From contig NZ_QZWF01000001.1 of NCBI RefSeq assembly GCF_004187715.1, positions 1,302,001 to 1,366,000 on the forward strand: a stretch of DNA of 64,000 nucleotides, read 5' to 3'. Every line of letters starts with the position of its first letter. Positions within the stretch are counted from its first letter, which is position 1. Both the position numbers and the translations under genes were made by a program. This document shows, one piece after another, positions 1-8,848 of this stretch. Source of the stretch: Streptomyces sp. F001. GTDB lineage: Bacteria; Actinomycetota; Actinomycetes; Streptomycetales; Streptomycetaceae. Under the pieces are notes generated by a model. The model worked only from the letters and a program-made list of their open reading frames with translations, did no database searches and was not told the DNA's origin.

Positions 1-642
1 GACCAGCGGGTGTTTGATCAGCTCGATGCCCGCCTCGAAGCCGTGGACGAGGCCCACGACCCCTTCGGGGATGCCGTGCTCCGCGGCGGCCCGGCGCAGC
101 ACGGCCGCGACCAGCTCGGACAGCGCGGGGTGGTCGGGGTGGGCCTTGACGACCACCGGGCAGCCCGCGGCGAGCGCGCTCGCGGTGTCGCCGCCGGCGA
201 CGGAGAAGGCGAAGGGGAAGTTGGAGGCGGAGTAGACGGCGACGACGCCGAGCGGGACCTTGTAGCGGCGCAGGTCCGGGATGGGCGGGGTGGCGGTGTC
301 GTCGGGGTGGTTGATGACGACGTCGAGGAAGGCGCCCTCGTCGACGATGTCGGCGAAGGCCCGCAGCTGGTAGCAGGTGCGGGCGAGTTCGCCGGTCAGC
401 CGGACCGGGCCGAGCGCGGTCTCGGCGTCGGCGGCCTCGACGAGCTGGTCCTTGGCGTCCTGGAGCCGGTCGGCGGCGGTGCGCAGGAAGGCCGCCCGGA
501 CCGTGCGGTCGGCGAGGTCGCCGCGGACGGCGTGGGCGGCGCGGACGGCGGTGTCCACCTCCTGGGCTGTGGCCTCCACCGCAACCTGTTCACGCTGCTT
601 CCCGGTTCGGGGGTCGACACTCCAGACTGGTGCTGCTGCCAC
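1..642 (-). CDS. Aldehyde dehydrogenase, probable alpha-ketoglutaric semialdehyde dehydrogenase (partial)
   Basis: This is the first 214 codons of an NAD(P)-dependent aldehyde dehydrogenase; the rest lies beyond the left edge. The start is the GTG at 642-640, seven bases after a GGAGGG ribosome site. The visible half has the cofactor-binding region of the family, including YSASNFPFAFSVAGGDTASAL and PVVVKAHPDHP, which resemble the 2,5-dioxovalerate (alpha-ketoglutaric semialdehyde) dehydrogenase subfamily. The catalytic cysteine would be in the missing part. Members oxidise alpha-ketoglutaric semialdehyde to 2-oxoglutarate, the last step of oxidative uronate and pentose routes. The gene diverges from an IclR regulator and lies on the same side as the pectin genes, so this role fits, but the substrate is inferred. 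Confidence 0.8.
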   Translation of the reverse strand, partial: MAAAPVWSVDPRTGKQREQVAVEATAQEVDTAVRAAHAVRGDLADRTVRAAFLRTAADRLQDAKDQLVEAADAETALGPVRLTGELARTCYQLRAFADIVDEGAFLDVVINHPDDTATPPIPDLRRYKVPLGVVAVYSASNFPFAFSVAGGDTASALAAGCPVVVKAHPDHPALSELVAAVLRRAAAEHGIPEGVVGLVHGFEAGIELIKHPLV

Positions 643-695
643 CGCGGGTCCCTCCACACATGTATTGCCGCAGTTCTGGGTCATCCACCAGGGTC

Positions 696-711
696 GTTCG
701 ATATACTGAAC
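696..711. promoter_or_regulatory. Candidate IclR operator
   Basis: GTTC and GAAC arms flank GATATACT, in the divergent gap between the aldehyde dehydrogenase and the IclR gene. This is the usual place for an autoregulating IclR protein to bind. It is a short motif, so the assignment is tentative. Confidence 0.35.
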
Positions 712-775
712 ACTGTCTCTGATGGTGAATATGCTGTTGGAGACTATTTCCCGTCGAACGAAGGGGTCAAGGGCG

Positions 776-1549
776 ATGTCGGCAGGCGAGACGGGGGGCG
801 GAGCGCAGGTCAAGTCCGCGGTACGGACGGTTGAACTGCTCGAGTACTTCGCCGGACGTCCAGGTATGCACTCGCTCGCGGCGGTCCAGGAGGCCGTGGG
901 CTATCCCAAGTCGAGCCTGTACATGCTGCTGCGCACGCTCGTCGACCTCGGCTGGGTGGAGACCGACGCGACGGGCACGCGGTACGGGATCGGCGTACGG
1001 GCGCTGCTGGTGGGGACGTCGTACATCGACGGCGACGAGGTGGTCGCGGTGGCCCGGCCGACGCTGGACCGGCTGTCGGACGACACGACGGAGACGATCC
1101 ACCTCGCGCGCCTGGACGGGACGAACGTCGTCTACCTGGCCACCCGGCAGTCGCAGCACTACCTGCGCCCCTTCACCCGCGTCGGCCGCCGCCTGCCCGC
1201 GCACTCCACCTCCCTCGGCAAGGCGCTGCTGAGCACGTACACGGACGAGCAGGTCCGCAAGATGCTGCCGGAGACCCTCCCCGCCCTCACCGAGAACACC
1301 ATCACCGACCGGGAGAAGCTGATCGAGGAGCTGCACCAGGTACGGGAGCAGGGGTACGCCGTGGACCGCGAGGAGAACACGCTGGGCCTGCGCTGCTTCG
1401 GCGTGGCGATCCCCTACCGCACGCCGGCCCGGGACGCGATCAGCTGCTCGATCCCGGTGGCCCGCCTCACCCCGGCGCACGAGCAGATGGTGAAGGACGC
1501 CCTGTTCGACGCCCGCGACCGGCTGACGCTCGCCACTCGTAGACTCTGA
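776..1549 (+). CDS. IclR-family transcriptional regulator
   Basis: A 257-residue regulator when started at ATG 776, which has AAGGGG nine bases upstream. An in-frame ATG at 722 has no ribosome site. The N-terminus holds the winged helix-turn-helix (SAVRTVELLEYF, then YPKSSLYMLLRTLVDLGWVE). The C-terminal two thirds are the IclR effector domain, with THE-type signatures such as LPAHSTSLGKALL and GLRCFGVAIPY. IclR proteins such as KdgR often control sugar-acid catabolism. Divergence from the semialdehyde dehydrogenase suggests it senses a uronate or keto-deoxy acid. The effector cannot be read from the sequence. Confidence 0.88.
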   Translation: MSAGETGGGAQVKSAVRTVELLEYFAGRPGMHSLAAVQEAVGYPKSSLYMLLRTLVDLGWVETDATGTRYGIGVRALLVGTSYIDGDEVVAVARPTLDRLSDDTTETIHLARLDGTNVVYLATRQSQHYLRPFTRVGRRLPAHSTSLGKALLSTYTDEQVRKMLPETLPALTENTITDREKLIEELHQVREQGYAVDREENTLGLRCFGVAIPYRTPARDAISCSIPVARLTPAHEQMVKDALFDARDRLTLATRRL

Positions 1550-1553
1550 CTCC

Positions 1554-2024
1554 ATGGATGTGGAACTGCGCGAGGTCCACGACAGCGACCTGGCCGTCTT
1601 CTACCGGCAGATGAACGACCCGGAGGCCCTGCGCATGGCGGCCTTCACCCCCGAGGACCCGGCCGACCGGGACGCCTTCGACGCGCGCTGGAAACGGATC
1701 CGCACCTCGGCGGACGTCCTGCGCACGATCCTCGCCGACGGAGACGTGGTGGGGAGCACGGCCGTGTACGGGGAGCCGGGCGAGCGCGAGGTGACCTACT
1801 GGGTCGACCGCGCGTACTGGGGCCGGGGTGTCGCCACGGCCGCCCTGCGGGCGCTGCTCGCCGAGGTCCCCGAACGCCCGCTGTACGCACGGGCGGCGGC
1901 GGACAACGAGGGCTCGCTGCGGGTGCTCATGAAGTGCGGCTTCCAGGTCAGGGACCGGGCCCGGGGATTCGCGCACGCGCGCGGCGAGGAGATCGACGAG
2001 CTGGTCCTGGCGTTGGAGGGCTGA
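1554..2024 (+). CDS. GNAT-family N-acetyltransferase
   Basis: 156 residues, starting four bases after the IclR stop, so probably co-transcribed. The acetyl-CoA pyrophosphate loop is visible as YWGRGVATAALRALL near residue 85, followed by the typical ADNEGSLRVLMKCGF segment. The family transfers acetyl from acetyl-CoA to an amine. The closest relatives by motif are RimJ/RimL-like proteins. The substrate is unknown, and nothing links it clearly to the sugar genes. Confidence 0.85.
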   Translation: MDVELREVHDSDLAVFYRQMNDPEALRMAAFTPEDPADRDAFDARWKRIRTSADVLRTILADGDVVGSTAVYGEPGEREVTYWVDRAYWGRGVATAALRALLAEVPERPLYARAAADNEGSLRVLMKCGFQVRDRARGFAHARGEEIDELVLALEG

Positions 2025-2104
2025 GCGGGCCTCCCCCATGCGGCGGAGACGGATCACCGTCGCGCAGGAGGTGGGCCCCTGCCGTCGCGCGGGAGCGTGG
2101 ACGC

Positions 2105-3103
2105 ATGACGCAGACACTCGCTTCTGAGCAGGTGACGCCCACCGTCGGGGCCGACCGGTCCCGACGGTTGCTGCGCGTCGTCGCGATCGTCTCCTGTGTG
2201 CCGTATCTCGCGCTCAAGGTCGCCTGGATCGCCGGGAGTCACATCGGGATCCCTCAGAGCAGCCCGCTGCTGGAGCACCGGGGGAGCATGGCCGTCGCCA
2301 ACGCCGTCACCGTCCTCCTGGACGGTGCGGTGATCGTGCTCGCCCTGGTGCTGACCCGGCCGTGGGGGCTGCGGGTCCCGGCGTGGCTGCCGGCCTTCCC
2401 GGTGTGGGTGGCCACCGGCCTGCTCGCGCCGATCATGGCGGGCTTCCCGATCCAGCTCCTGGCCGACATGCTCGCCGGCACCCCGGGGAGCGCCCCGGGC
2501 GACAGCGAGCCGTTCCTCGACGCCTGGGTCTTCGGGGTCGTCTACTCGGGGTTCATCGTGCAGGGACTCGCCCTCGGCGCCCTGTTCGTGCCGTACGCCC
2601 GGGACCGCTGGGGCCGGCTGTGGCAGGGGCGGGTCTGGGAGCTTCCGGTCGGCGTCATCGGGGCGGCCCAGCGGGCGGTCGCGGCTGCGGCCGCCGTACT
2701 CGCTCCGCTGCCCCTCGCGGTGCACCTCCTGTGGGCGTGCGGCGGCACCGCCGGGCTGGACGAGGCCCGGGTCGCCGACCGGACGAGTGGCTTCCACGTG
2801 ATGGAGGCGCTGTCCGCCGCCTTCCTCGCCATGGCTGTCACCGGCGGCTTCCTGCTCGCCTTCCGGCGCGGCCGGGCCCTGCCCGTCAAGCTGCCCCTCG
2901 CACTCGCCTGGGTCGGTTCCGCCGCCACGGTCTGCTGGGCCACCTGGTTGTCGCTGGCGCCTCTCACCGACGTGGCCGACGGGCCGACACCGCTGATGAA
3001 CCTCGCCTACGCTGGCCAGATGATCGTCGGCATCCTCGTCGCCTGCCTCGGCGTCCACTTCCTCGCGGAGCGGTCCGCGGGCCGGAAACGCCGTACGGCA
3101 TGA
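2105..3103 (+). CDS. Multi-pass membrane protein of unknown function
   Basis: 332 residues from ATG 2105. A short polar N-terminus is followed by about eight hydrophobic segments, e.g. VVAIVSCVPYLALKVAWI, AVTVLLDGAVIVLALVLT and AVAAAAAVLAPLPLAVHLLWA. I do not recognise a characterised family. Its stop overlaps the start of the histidine kinase by four bases (ATGA), so it is the first gene of a three-gene operon with a two-component system. A sensing partner or a signal-delivering membrane protein is a reasonable guess, nothing more. Confidence 0.75.
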   Translation: MTQTLASEQVTPTVGADRSRRLLRVVAIVSCVPYLALKVAWIAGSHIGIPQSSPLLEHRGSMAVANAVTVLLDGAVIVLALVLTRPWGLRVPAWLPAFPVWVATGLLAPIMAGFPIQLLADMLAGTPGSAPGDSEPFLDAWVFGVVYSGFIVQGLALGALFVPYARDRWGRLWQGRVWELPVGVIGAAQRAVAAAAAVLAPLPLAVHLLWACGGTAGLDEARVADRTSGFHVMEALSAAFLAMAVTGGFLLAFRRGRALPVKLPLALAWVGSAATVCWATWLSLAPLTDVADGPTPLMNLAYAGQMIVGILVACLGVHFLAERSAGRKRRTA

Positions 3104-4398
3104 GCCGGTTCATCCCGTTCCTGTTCGGCAGGCGGGCGCGTCGCCGCTGGCTCCATCTGATCATCGGCGGCGCGCTCGCCATGCCGTACGTCTTCGTGGG
3201 CCAGCTCGTCGTCGGTCCCGCCACCGACTCCCGGTACGTCTTCAACGACCTGCCCCTGCAACTCCTCTCCTTCGCCGTCGGGTTACCCCTCGCCGCGGTG
3301 ACCTCCGTGCTGTTCCCGCTGACCCGGCCCCTGGAGGCCGGCGCCGTGCGGTGGCTGTGCGGGGTCGACGGGGACCGGCTCGCCGACGGGCCGGCCCGGA
3401 CGCGGGACGCGAAGGGGCGTACGGCGGCCTGGTTCACGCTGCATCTCGGGCTCGGCGGGATCATCTCCGGGATGTCGCTGGCGGTGCCGCCGTTCGCCGG
3501 CTTCCTCGTCGCGCTGCCGCTGATCGTGTGGCTGGGCGGTACGGAGTTCGTCGAGTTGCCCGAAGCCCTCGAACAGACCTGGGTGGTGGCGCTCGCGCCG
3601 GTCGCGGGCACGGCGACGCTGCTCGCGCTCGCCGGCTGCGCGGCCGCCTGTGGCGCGCTCCTCGCCCGATGGGCGCCCGCGCTGCTCGGCCCCACGCCCG
3701 AGGACCGGCTCGCGGCGGCCGAGGCCCGCGCCGCCGACCTCGCCGTACGCAACCGGCTCGCGCGCGAGTTGCACGATTCGGTCGGCCACGCGCTCAGCGC
3801 CGTCACCCTCCAGGCGAGCGCGGCCCGCCGAGTCCTCGACGCCGACCCGGAGTTCGTCCGCGAGGCCCTGGCCGCGATCGAGGACACGACCCGGCGCACG
3901 GTCGGTGAACTCGACGCCGTGCTCGGCGTGTTGCGGGACGGCGACGCCCCCGGTACGGCCCCGGCGCCCACCCTCGCCGCCGACCTCGACTGCCTCCTGC
4001 GCCGCACCCGCGCAAGTGGGCTGCGGGTGACCGCCACGGTCGACGCCGACCCCACGGCCCTGCCGCCCGTCCTCTCCCGCGAGGCCTACCGCATCGTGCA
4101 GGAGGGGCTGAGCAACGCCCTCAAGCACGCCGGTGACGGGGCGGCCGTACAGCTGCGGATCGAAGTGACCGACGGGCACCTGGAGATCACCGTCGAGAAT
4201 CCCGTCGCCTCCACCCCCGAGCTCCGCCCCGGTGGCGGTCACGGCCTGCGGGGCATTGCCGACCGGGCGCGGCTGCTGGGCGGGACGACGCGGGCCGGTG
4301 CCGCGCAGGGGATGTGGCGGCTGTACGTACGACTTCCCACGAAGGGATCTTACGAACGACCGCGATCAGCCCACGAGGAAAGGTATGGACCCGCATGA
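3100..4398 (+). CDS. Two-component sensor histidine kinase (NarL/DesK type)
   Basis: 432 residues. The first half has about four membrane segments (LIIGGALAMPYVFVGQLV; LLSFAVGLPLAAVTSVLFPL; a long stretch around IVWLGG; VAGTATLLALAGCAAACGALL). The HisKA_3 dimerisation domain follows, with phospho-acceptor His225 in RELHDSVGHALS. The C-terminal HATPase domain shows an N-box (EGLSNALKHAG) and a G-box (GGHGLRGIADRARLLGG). The ATG at 3100 overlaps the stop of the preceding membrane-protein gene, and its own stop overlaps the start of the response regulator, so the pair is coupled. The signal is unknown. Confidence 0.93.
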   Translation: MSRFIPFLFGRRARRRWLHLIIGGALAMPYVFVGQLVVGPATDSRYVFNDLPLQLLSFAVGLPLAAVTSVLFPLTRPLEAGAVRWLCGVDGDRLADGPARTRDAKGRTAAWFTLHLGLGGIISGMSLAVPPFAGFLVALPLIVWLGGTEFVELPEALEQTWVVALAPVAGTATLLALAGCAAACGALLARWAPALLGPTPEDRLAAAEARAADLAVRNRLARELHDSVGHALSAVTLQASAARRVLDADPEFVREALAAIEDTTRRTVGELDAVLGVLRDGDAPGTAPAPTLAADLDCLLRRTRASGLRVTATVDADPTALPPVLSREAYRIVQEGLSNALKHAGDGAAVQLRIEVTDGHLEITVENPVASTPELRPGGGHGLRGIADRARLLGGTTRAGAAQGMWRLYVRLPTKGSYERPRSAHEERYGPA

Positions 4399-5057
4399 CG
4401 ACCCGCCCGCCCATCCGCGTCGTCCTCGCCGACGACGAGCGCATGGTGCGCACCGCCCTGCGCGCCATCCTCTCCGCCGAGCCGGACCTGGAGGTGGTCG
4501 GTGAGGCGGCGACCGGGACCGAGGCCGTGTCCGTCGTCCGGGAGCGGCGGCCCGACGTGGTCCTCATGGATGTGCGCATGCCGGAGATCGACGGCATCCG
4601 GGCCACCGAGCAGATCCTGGCCACGCTCGACGAACCGCCGCGTGTTGTCGTCGTGACCACCTTCGAGCACGACTCCTATGTGTACGACGCCCTGCGTGCC
4701 GGAGCCGCCGGGTTCCTGCTGAAGCGGGCCGACGCCGACGCGCTCGTCCAGGCCGTACGGCTCGTCTCGCACAGCGACACCCTGCTGTTCCCGTCGGCCG
4801 TGCGCACGCTCGCGGCCGAGCACGCGCGCGCGTACCCCGCTCCACCGCCCTGGGTGGCGCGGCTCACCGGCCGCGAGAGCGATGTGCTGCGACTGATGGC
4901 GCAGGGCCTGACCAACGCGGAGATCGCGCGGCGCATGGAGGTCGGTCCGGCCACCGTGAAGTCGCATGTGGCGGCGATCCTGGCGAAGACCGGCACCCGG
5001 GACCGCACGCAGGCGGTCATCGCCGCCTACGAGGCGGGCTTCATGAACGCTCGATGA
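4395..5057 (+). CDS. LuxR/NarL-family response regulator
   Basis: 220 residues. The receiver domain has acidic Asp13-Asp14 and phospho-acceptor Asp59 (VVLMDVRMPEIDG). The C-terminal GerE/LuxR helix-turn-helix is LTGRESDVLRLMAQGLTNAEIARRMEV with KSHVAAIL following. ATG 4395 overlaps the kinase stop by four bases, making it the cognate regulator. An earlier in-frame start at 4314 would overlap the kinase deeply and is unlikely. The targets are unknown. Confidence 0.95.
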   Translation: MTTRPPIRVVLADDERMVRTALRAILSAEPDLEVVGEAATGTEAVSVVRERRPDVVLMDVRMPEIDGIRATEQILATLDEPPRVVVVTTFEHDSYVYDALRAGAAGFLLKRADADALVQAVRLVSHSDTLLFPSAVRTLAAEHARAYPAPPPWVARLTGRESDVLRLMAQGLTNAEIARRMEVGPATVKSHVAAILAKTGTRDRTQAVIAAYEAGFMNAR

Positions 5058-5111
5058 GAAAACGGGGCGGAAGGGAACGATCCGGTCTGTCCCGGTCGTC
5101 TTCGAAGCGGG

Positions 5112-6554
5112 ATGAACAAGACGATCAGGCGCGCCTCCGTCTTCGCGCTGCTGCTGGTGCTCGCTCTGCTGGTGCGGGCTACCTGGGTGCAGTTCTACGA
5201 CGGCCAGGCCCTCGCGGACGACAAGAACAACCGGCGGAACACGATCGCGCTGTACAGCGAGCCGCTCGGCAACATCATCGTGGGCGGCGACGCGGTCACC
5301 GGCTCGGCGCGGACGAAGAGCGGTGACCTCGCGTACAAGCGGACGTACACGGACGGCTCGCTGTACGCCGCCGTGACCGGGTACAGCTCGCAGGCGTTCG
5401 GAGCCACCCAGTTGGAGGGCATCTACCAGGACCTGCTCGGCGGAACCGACAACCGTCTCAAGAGCGTGCTGGACACGGTCACCAACAAGCGGTCGGAGCC
5501 GGGCAACGTGATCACGACGATCGACCCGGATGTGCAGAAGGCGGCGTACGACGCGCTCGGCGACAAGAAGGGCGCCGCCGTCGCGATCGACCCCACGACC
5601 GGGAAGATCCTGGCGGTCGTCTCCACTCCGTCGTACGACCCGTCGCGGATCACCACGGGCGACTCGGACGCCTGGACGCAGCTGACCAAGGACTCCGACA
5701 AGCCGATGACGAACCGGGCGCTGCGCCAGCCGCTGCCGCCGGGTTCGACGTTCAAGCTGGTCGTCGCGGCGGCCGCGCTGGAGGACGGCCTGTACTCGTC
5801 GGTGGACGAGAAGACGGACAGCCCGGACCCCTATCCGCTGCCGCAGTCGAGCGACAAGCTGACGAACGAGAACCCGTCCGCCCCGTGTGAGAACGCCTCG
5901 ATCCGGGTGGCTCTTCAGTACTCGTGCAACAACGTCTTCGGGAGCATGGCCGTCGACCTGGGCCAGGACAAGGTCAGGGCGATGGCCGAGAAGTTCGGCT
6001 TCAACGACGACGAGCAGGACGTGCCGGTGCGGGCGTACGAGAGCGTGTACCCGTCGGACATGGACGACGCGCAGACGGCCCTGTCGGGCATCGGCCAGTT
6101 CGATGTCACCGCAACGCCGCTGCAGATGGCGATGGTCTCAGCGGCCATAGCCAACGACGGCAAGCTGGTCTCGCCGCATATGGTGTCGCAGATCACCGAC
6201 AGCAGCGGTGATGTGCTGCAGGACTACGACGACAACGCCTCGACGGAGGAAATCGTGAGCTCCTCGACCGCCGAGCAGCTCCAGTCGGCGATGCAGACGG
6301 TGGTCGAGGAGGGCACGGGGACGAACGCGCAGATCGCGGGCGCGACGGTGGGCGGCAAGACCGGCACGGCCCAGCACGGCGAGAACAACAGCAAGACGCC
6401 GTACGCCTGGTTCACGTCCTACGGGAAGGCCGACGGCAAGGAGGTCGCCGTCGCGGTCGTGGTGGAGCAGTCGGACGCGGCGCGTTCGGAGGTCAGTGGT
6501 AACGGGCTGGCGGCGCCGGTGGCCAGGGCGGTCATGGAGGCGGCGCTGAAGTAA
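5112..6554 (+). CDS. Class B penicillin-binding protein (PBP2-type peptidoglycan transpeptidase)
   Basis: 480 residues. An N-terminal membrane anchor (residues 8-24) places the rest outside the cell. The transpeptidase domain carries all three motifs: nucleophile Ser212 in STFK, Ser271 in SCN, and Lys416 in KTGTA. The dimerisation region (ITTIDPDVQKAAYDALG) precedes it. The length fits Streptomyces PbpA-like proteins, which cross-link peptidoglycan beside a RodA/FtsW polymerase. No RodA/FtsW partner is adjacent, so this is a stand-alone copy. Its ribosome site is weak. Confidence 0.93.
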   Translation: MNKTIRRASVFALLLVLALLVRATWVQFYDGQALADDKNNRRNTIALYSEPLGNIIVGGDAVTGSARTKSGDLAYKRTYTDGSLYAAVTGYSSQAFGATQLEGIYQDLLGGTDNRLKSVLDTVTNKRSEPGNVITTIDPDVQKAAYDALGDKKGAAVAIDPTTGKILAVVSTPSYDPSRITTGDSDAWTQLTKDSDKPMTNRALRQPLPPGSTFKLVVAAAALEDGLYSSVDEKTDSPDPYPLPQSSDKLTNENPSAPCENASIRVALQYSCNNVFGSMAVDLGQDKVRAMAEKFGFNDDEQDVPVRAYESVYPSDMDDAQTALSGIGQFDVTATPLQMAMVSAAIANDGKLVSPHMVSQITDSSGDVLQDYDDNASTEEIVSSSTAEQLQSAMQTVVEEGTGTNAQIAGATVGGKTGTAQHGENNSKTPYAWFTSYGKADGKEVAVAVVVEQSDAARSEVSGNGLAAPVARAVMEAALK

Positions 6555-6562
6555 GGAAGGAA

Positions 6563-6592
6563 GGGGGCAACCCGCGTAAAAAGGTTGCCCCC
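6563..6592. terminator. Bidirectional terminator
   Basis: A perfect 10-bp stem, GGGGGCAACC / GGTTGCCCCC, with a 10-base A-rich loop. It sits between the converging penicillin-binding protein and purine permease genes. Confidence 0.85.
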
Positions 6593-6597
6593 ACCGG

Positions 6598-8055
6598 TCA
6601 CTTCACTCCGAGAATCTGTTCGATCGGGTCGATCGCGAAGTACACCAGGAACAGCGCCGAGGTCCCCCACAGCAGCCAGTGGACCTCCTTCGCCTTGCCC
6701 AGCACCGTCTTGATCAGGACGTAGGCGACGAAGCCCGCGCCGATGCCGTTGGTGATGGAGTACGTGAACGGCATCACCGCGATGGTGAGGAACGCCGGGA
6801 TGGCGATCTCGTACCTGTCCCAGTCGATCTGCTTGACCTGGGTCATCATCAGGAACCCGACGGCGACCAGGGCCGGGGCGGCCGCCTGGAGCGGGACGAT
6901 GGTGAGCAGCGGGGTGAAGAACAGGGCGAGGGCGAACAGGCCGCCGGTGACCAGGTTGGAGAAGCCGGTGCGCGAGCCCTCGCCGACGCCGGCCGCCGAC
7001 TCGATGTAGGAGGTCGCCGAGGACGACGAGGCGGCGCCGCCCGCGACGGCCGCGGCGCCGTCGATCAGCAGGACGCGGCCGAGGTTCGGGACCTTGCCGT
7101 CCTTGTCCAGCAGCCCGGCCTCCGTGCTGATACCGACGACCGTGCCCATGGTGTCGAAGAAGTCGGACAGGATCAGCGTGAAGACCAGCAGGACGACGGT
7201 GATGACGCCGACGCCGGGCTCGCCGAACGCGCCGAACAGGCTGAAGTCGCCGATCAGTCCGAAGTCGGGGGCATCGACGACCTGGTCGGGCCACGCGGGC
7301 GTGGTCAGGCCCCAGGTCTTGATGTCGGCGATGGAGTTGATGACGATCGCGACGACGGTCATGGTGACGATGCTGATGAGGATGGCGCCCTTGACCTTGC
7401 GGGCGAGCAGTCCGATGGTCAGCAGCACGCCGAGGCAGAACACGAGAATCGGCCACCCGGTGAGCGTGCCGGAGCCGCCGAGCTGAACCGGCACCGTGGT
7501 GTTCGCGGCGTCCGGGATGCGGCTGACGAAGCCGGCGTCGACAAAGCCGATGAAGGCGATGAACAGGCCGATGCCGACGCTGATCGCCTGCTTGAGCGCC
7601 TGCGGGATGGCGTGCATGACGGCCTCGCGCAGCCCGGTGACGACAAGGACGCAGATCAGCAGGCCTTCCAGGACGATCAGGCCCATCGCGTCGTCCCAGC
7701 TCATCAGCGGGGCGATCTGGAAGGCGACGACCGCGTTGAGGCCGAGTCCGGCGGCCAGGGCGAGGGGCAGATTGCCGCCGATGCCCATGATGACGGTCAT
7801 GACCGCGGCCACGAGGGCGGTGGCGGTGGTGAGTTGAACCGCGTCGAGCTGCTCTCCGTACTTGTCCCTGGCACTGCCCAGGATGATCGGGTTCAGGACA
7901 AGGATGTAGGCCATGGTGAAGAACGTGGCGAAGCCGCCACGTATCTCCCGGCCGAAGGTGGACCCCCGTTCAGAGATCTTGAAGAACCCGTCGATGCTGT
8001 TCGCCGCCGGTGGCGGGACACTTGGCCGGTCGGTCACCTTCTGCGTTTCGGACAT
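6598..8055 (-). CDS. NCS2-family purine permease (AzgA/COG2252 type)
   Basis: 485 residues from ATG 8055, with AAGGAG eight bases upstream. The region RGGFATFFTMAYILVLNP near residue 40 is a hallmark of the AzgA branch, which imports adenine, guanine or hypoxanthine by proton symport. The rest is a series of about 12 hydrophobic segments, with a second conserved stretch near DFFDTMGTVVGIS. No purine-enzyme gene lies beside it and I see no riboswitch in the 226-base upstream gap. The exact purine is unknown. Confidence 0.92.
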   Translation of the reverse strand: MSETQKVTDRPSVPPPAANSIDGFFKISERGSTFGREIRGGFATFFTMAYILVLNPIILGSARDKYGEQLDAVQLTTATALVAAVMTVIMGIGGNLPLALAAGLGLNAVVAFQIAPLMSWDDAMGLIVLEGLLICVLVVTGLREAVMHAIPQALKQAISVGIGLFIAFIGFVDAGFVSRIPDAANTTVPVQLGGSGTLTGWPILVFCLGVLLTIGLLARKVKGAILISIVTMTVVAIVINSIADIKTWGLTTPAWPDQVVDAPDFGLIGDFSLFGAFGEPGVGVITVVLLVFTLILSDFFDTMGTVVGISTEAGLLDKDGKVPNLGRVLLIDGAAAVAGGAASSSSATSYIESAAGVGEGSRTGFSNLVTGGLFALALFFTPLLTIVPLQAAAPALVAVGFLMMTQVKQIDWDRYEIAIPAFLTIAVMPFTYSITNGIGAGFVAYVLIKTVLGKAKEVHWLLWGTSALFLVYFAIDPIEQILGVK

Positions 8056-8281
8056 GGCGGACACTCCTTGGCGCCTGAATGATCTGTGTGCGGATGCTGG
8101 CTGGATTGTTCCCTCGTTGAACCTGTTCCAGGTTTTCTCCGTGTTACGGAATCGGGTTCGGTCCGCCATACGGCGTTCGAAGTCCCGTACGAGACACATG
8201 AGTATCGCTGGTACAGTTCCGGATCTCATCCCGGCGTACGGCAGTTCGATGCCGGGCCAACGCTTCGAGGAGAGACCGCCC
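8056..8281. promoter_or_regulatory. Divergent promoter region, permease / sigma factor
   Basis: A 226-base gap between divergent genes. It contains AACCTG-TTC-CAGGTT at 8120-8134, a 6-3-6 inverted repeat that could be an operator. No purine-riboswitch architecture was recognised. The promoters themselves are not clear. Confidence 0.3.
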
Positions 8282-8848
8282 GTGGGGACAGTCGTCGACG
8301 ACGCCGCCTCCGTGGAGTTCCATGCCTTCTTCGAACGCCACTACGCCGAACTGGCCCGCCTGGCCCATCTGCTGACGGGTGAGGCGGACGCCGCCGACGA
8401 TCTCGCGGCGGATGCGCTGCTGGCGCTGTGGCACCGCTGGGACCGGGTGCGCGCGGCCGGCCACCCGGTGGCGTACGCGCGCGGAGTGGTCGCCAATCTC
8501 GCCCGCACCCGTATCCGCAGCGCGGTGCGCGAGCGGCGCCGGATCGCCCTGTTCTGGTCCCAGCGCGAGGAGAAGACCGAGAACCCGGACATAGCGGGCT
8601 CGGTGGATGTACAGACGGCGCTGCGCAGGCTGCCGTTCCGCAAACGGGCCTGTGTGGTGCTGCGGCACGCCTTCGATCTGTCGGAGAAGGACACCGCGCT
8701 CGCCCTGGGTGTGTCGGTGGGTACGGTGAAGAGCCAGACCTCGAAGGGAATGGCCGAGCTGCAACGATTGCTCGGCACACAGCAAGCTCCGCAGAAGGTG
8801 CACGCCGCGATGGCGCGCACCGGTGAGGCCGGAGGAAGGAACCGATGA
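8282..8848 (+). CDS. SigE-family ECF RNA polymerase sigma factor
   Basis: 188 residues from GTG 8282, with GGAG nine bases upstream. An in-frame ATG at 8249 lacks a ribosome site. Region 2 is FHAFFERHYAELARLAHLLTG through ADDLAADALLALWHRW. Region 4 is LRRLPFRKRACVVLRHAFDLSEKDTALALGVSVGTVKSQTSKGM. The subfamily is that of many Streptomyces SigE-like (not cell-wall SigE) regulators that are paired with a membrane protein. The next gene overlaps by four bases and is such a protein. The target promoters are unknown; the pectate lyase downstream is a candidate. Confidence 0.92.
   Translation: MGTVVDDAASVEFHAFFERHYAELARLAHLLTGEADAADDLAADALLALWHRWDRVRAAGHPVAYARGVVANLARTRIRSAVRERRRIALFWSQREEKTENPDIAGSVDVQTALRRLPFRKRACVVLRHAFDLSEKDTALALGVSVGTVKSQTSKGMAELQRLLGTQQAPQKVHAAMARTGEAGGRNR

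Noticed and set aside
6679..8082. Long open frame antisense to the purine permease
   Set aside because: Its product is an Asp/Glu/Gly-rich chain with no motif. The permease frame has membrane segments and a ribosome site.
8056..8281. Purine riboswitch before the permease
   Set aside because: I could not find the three-way-junction pattern with conserved loops. Only a short inverted repeat is present.
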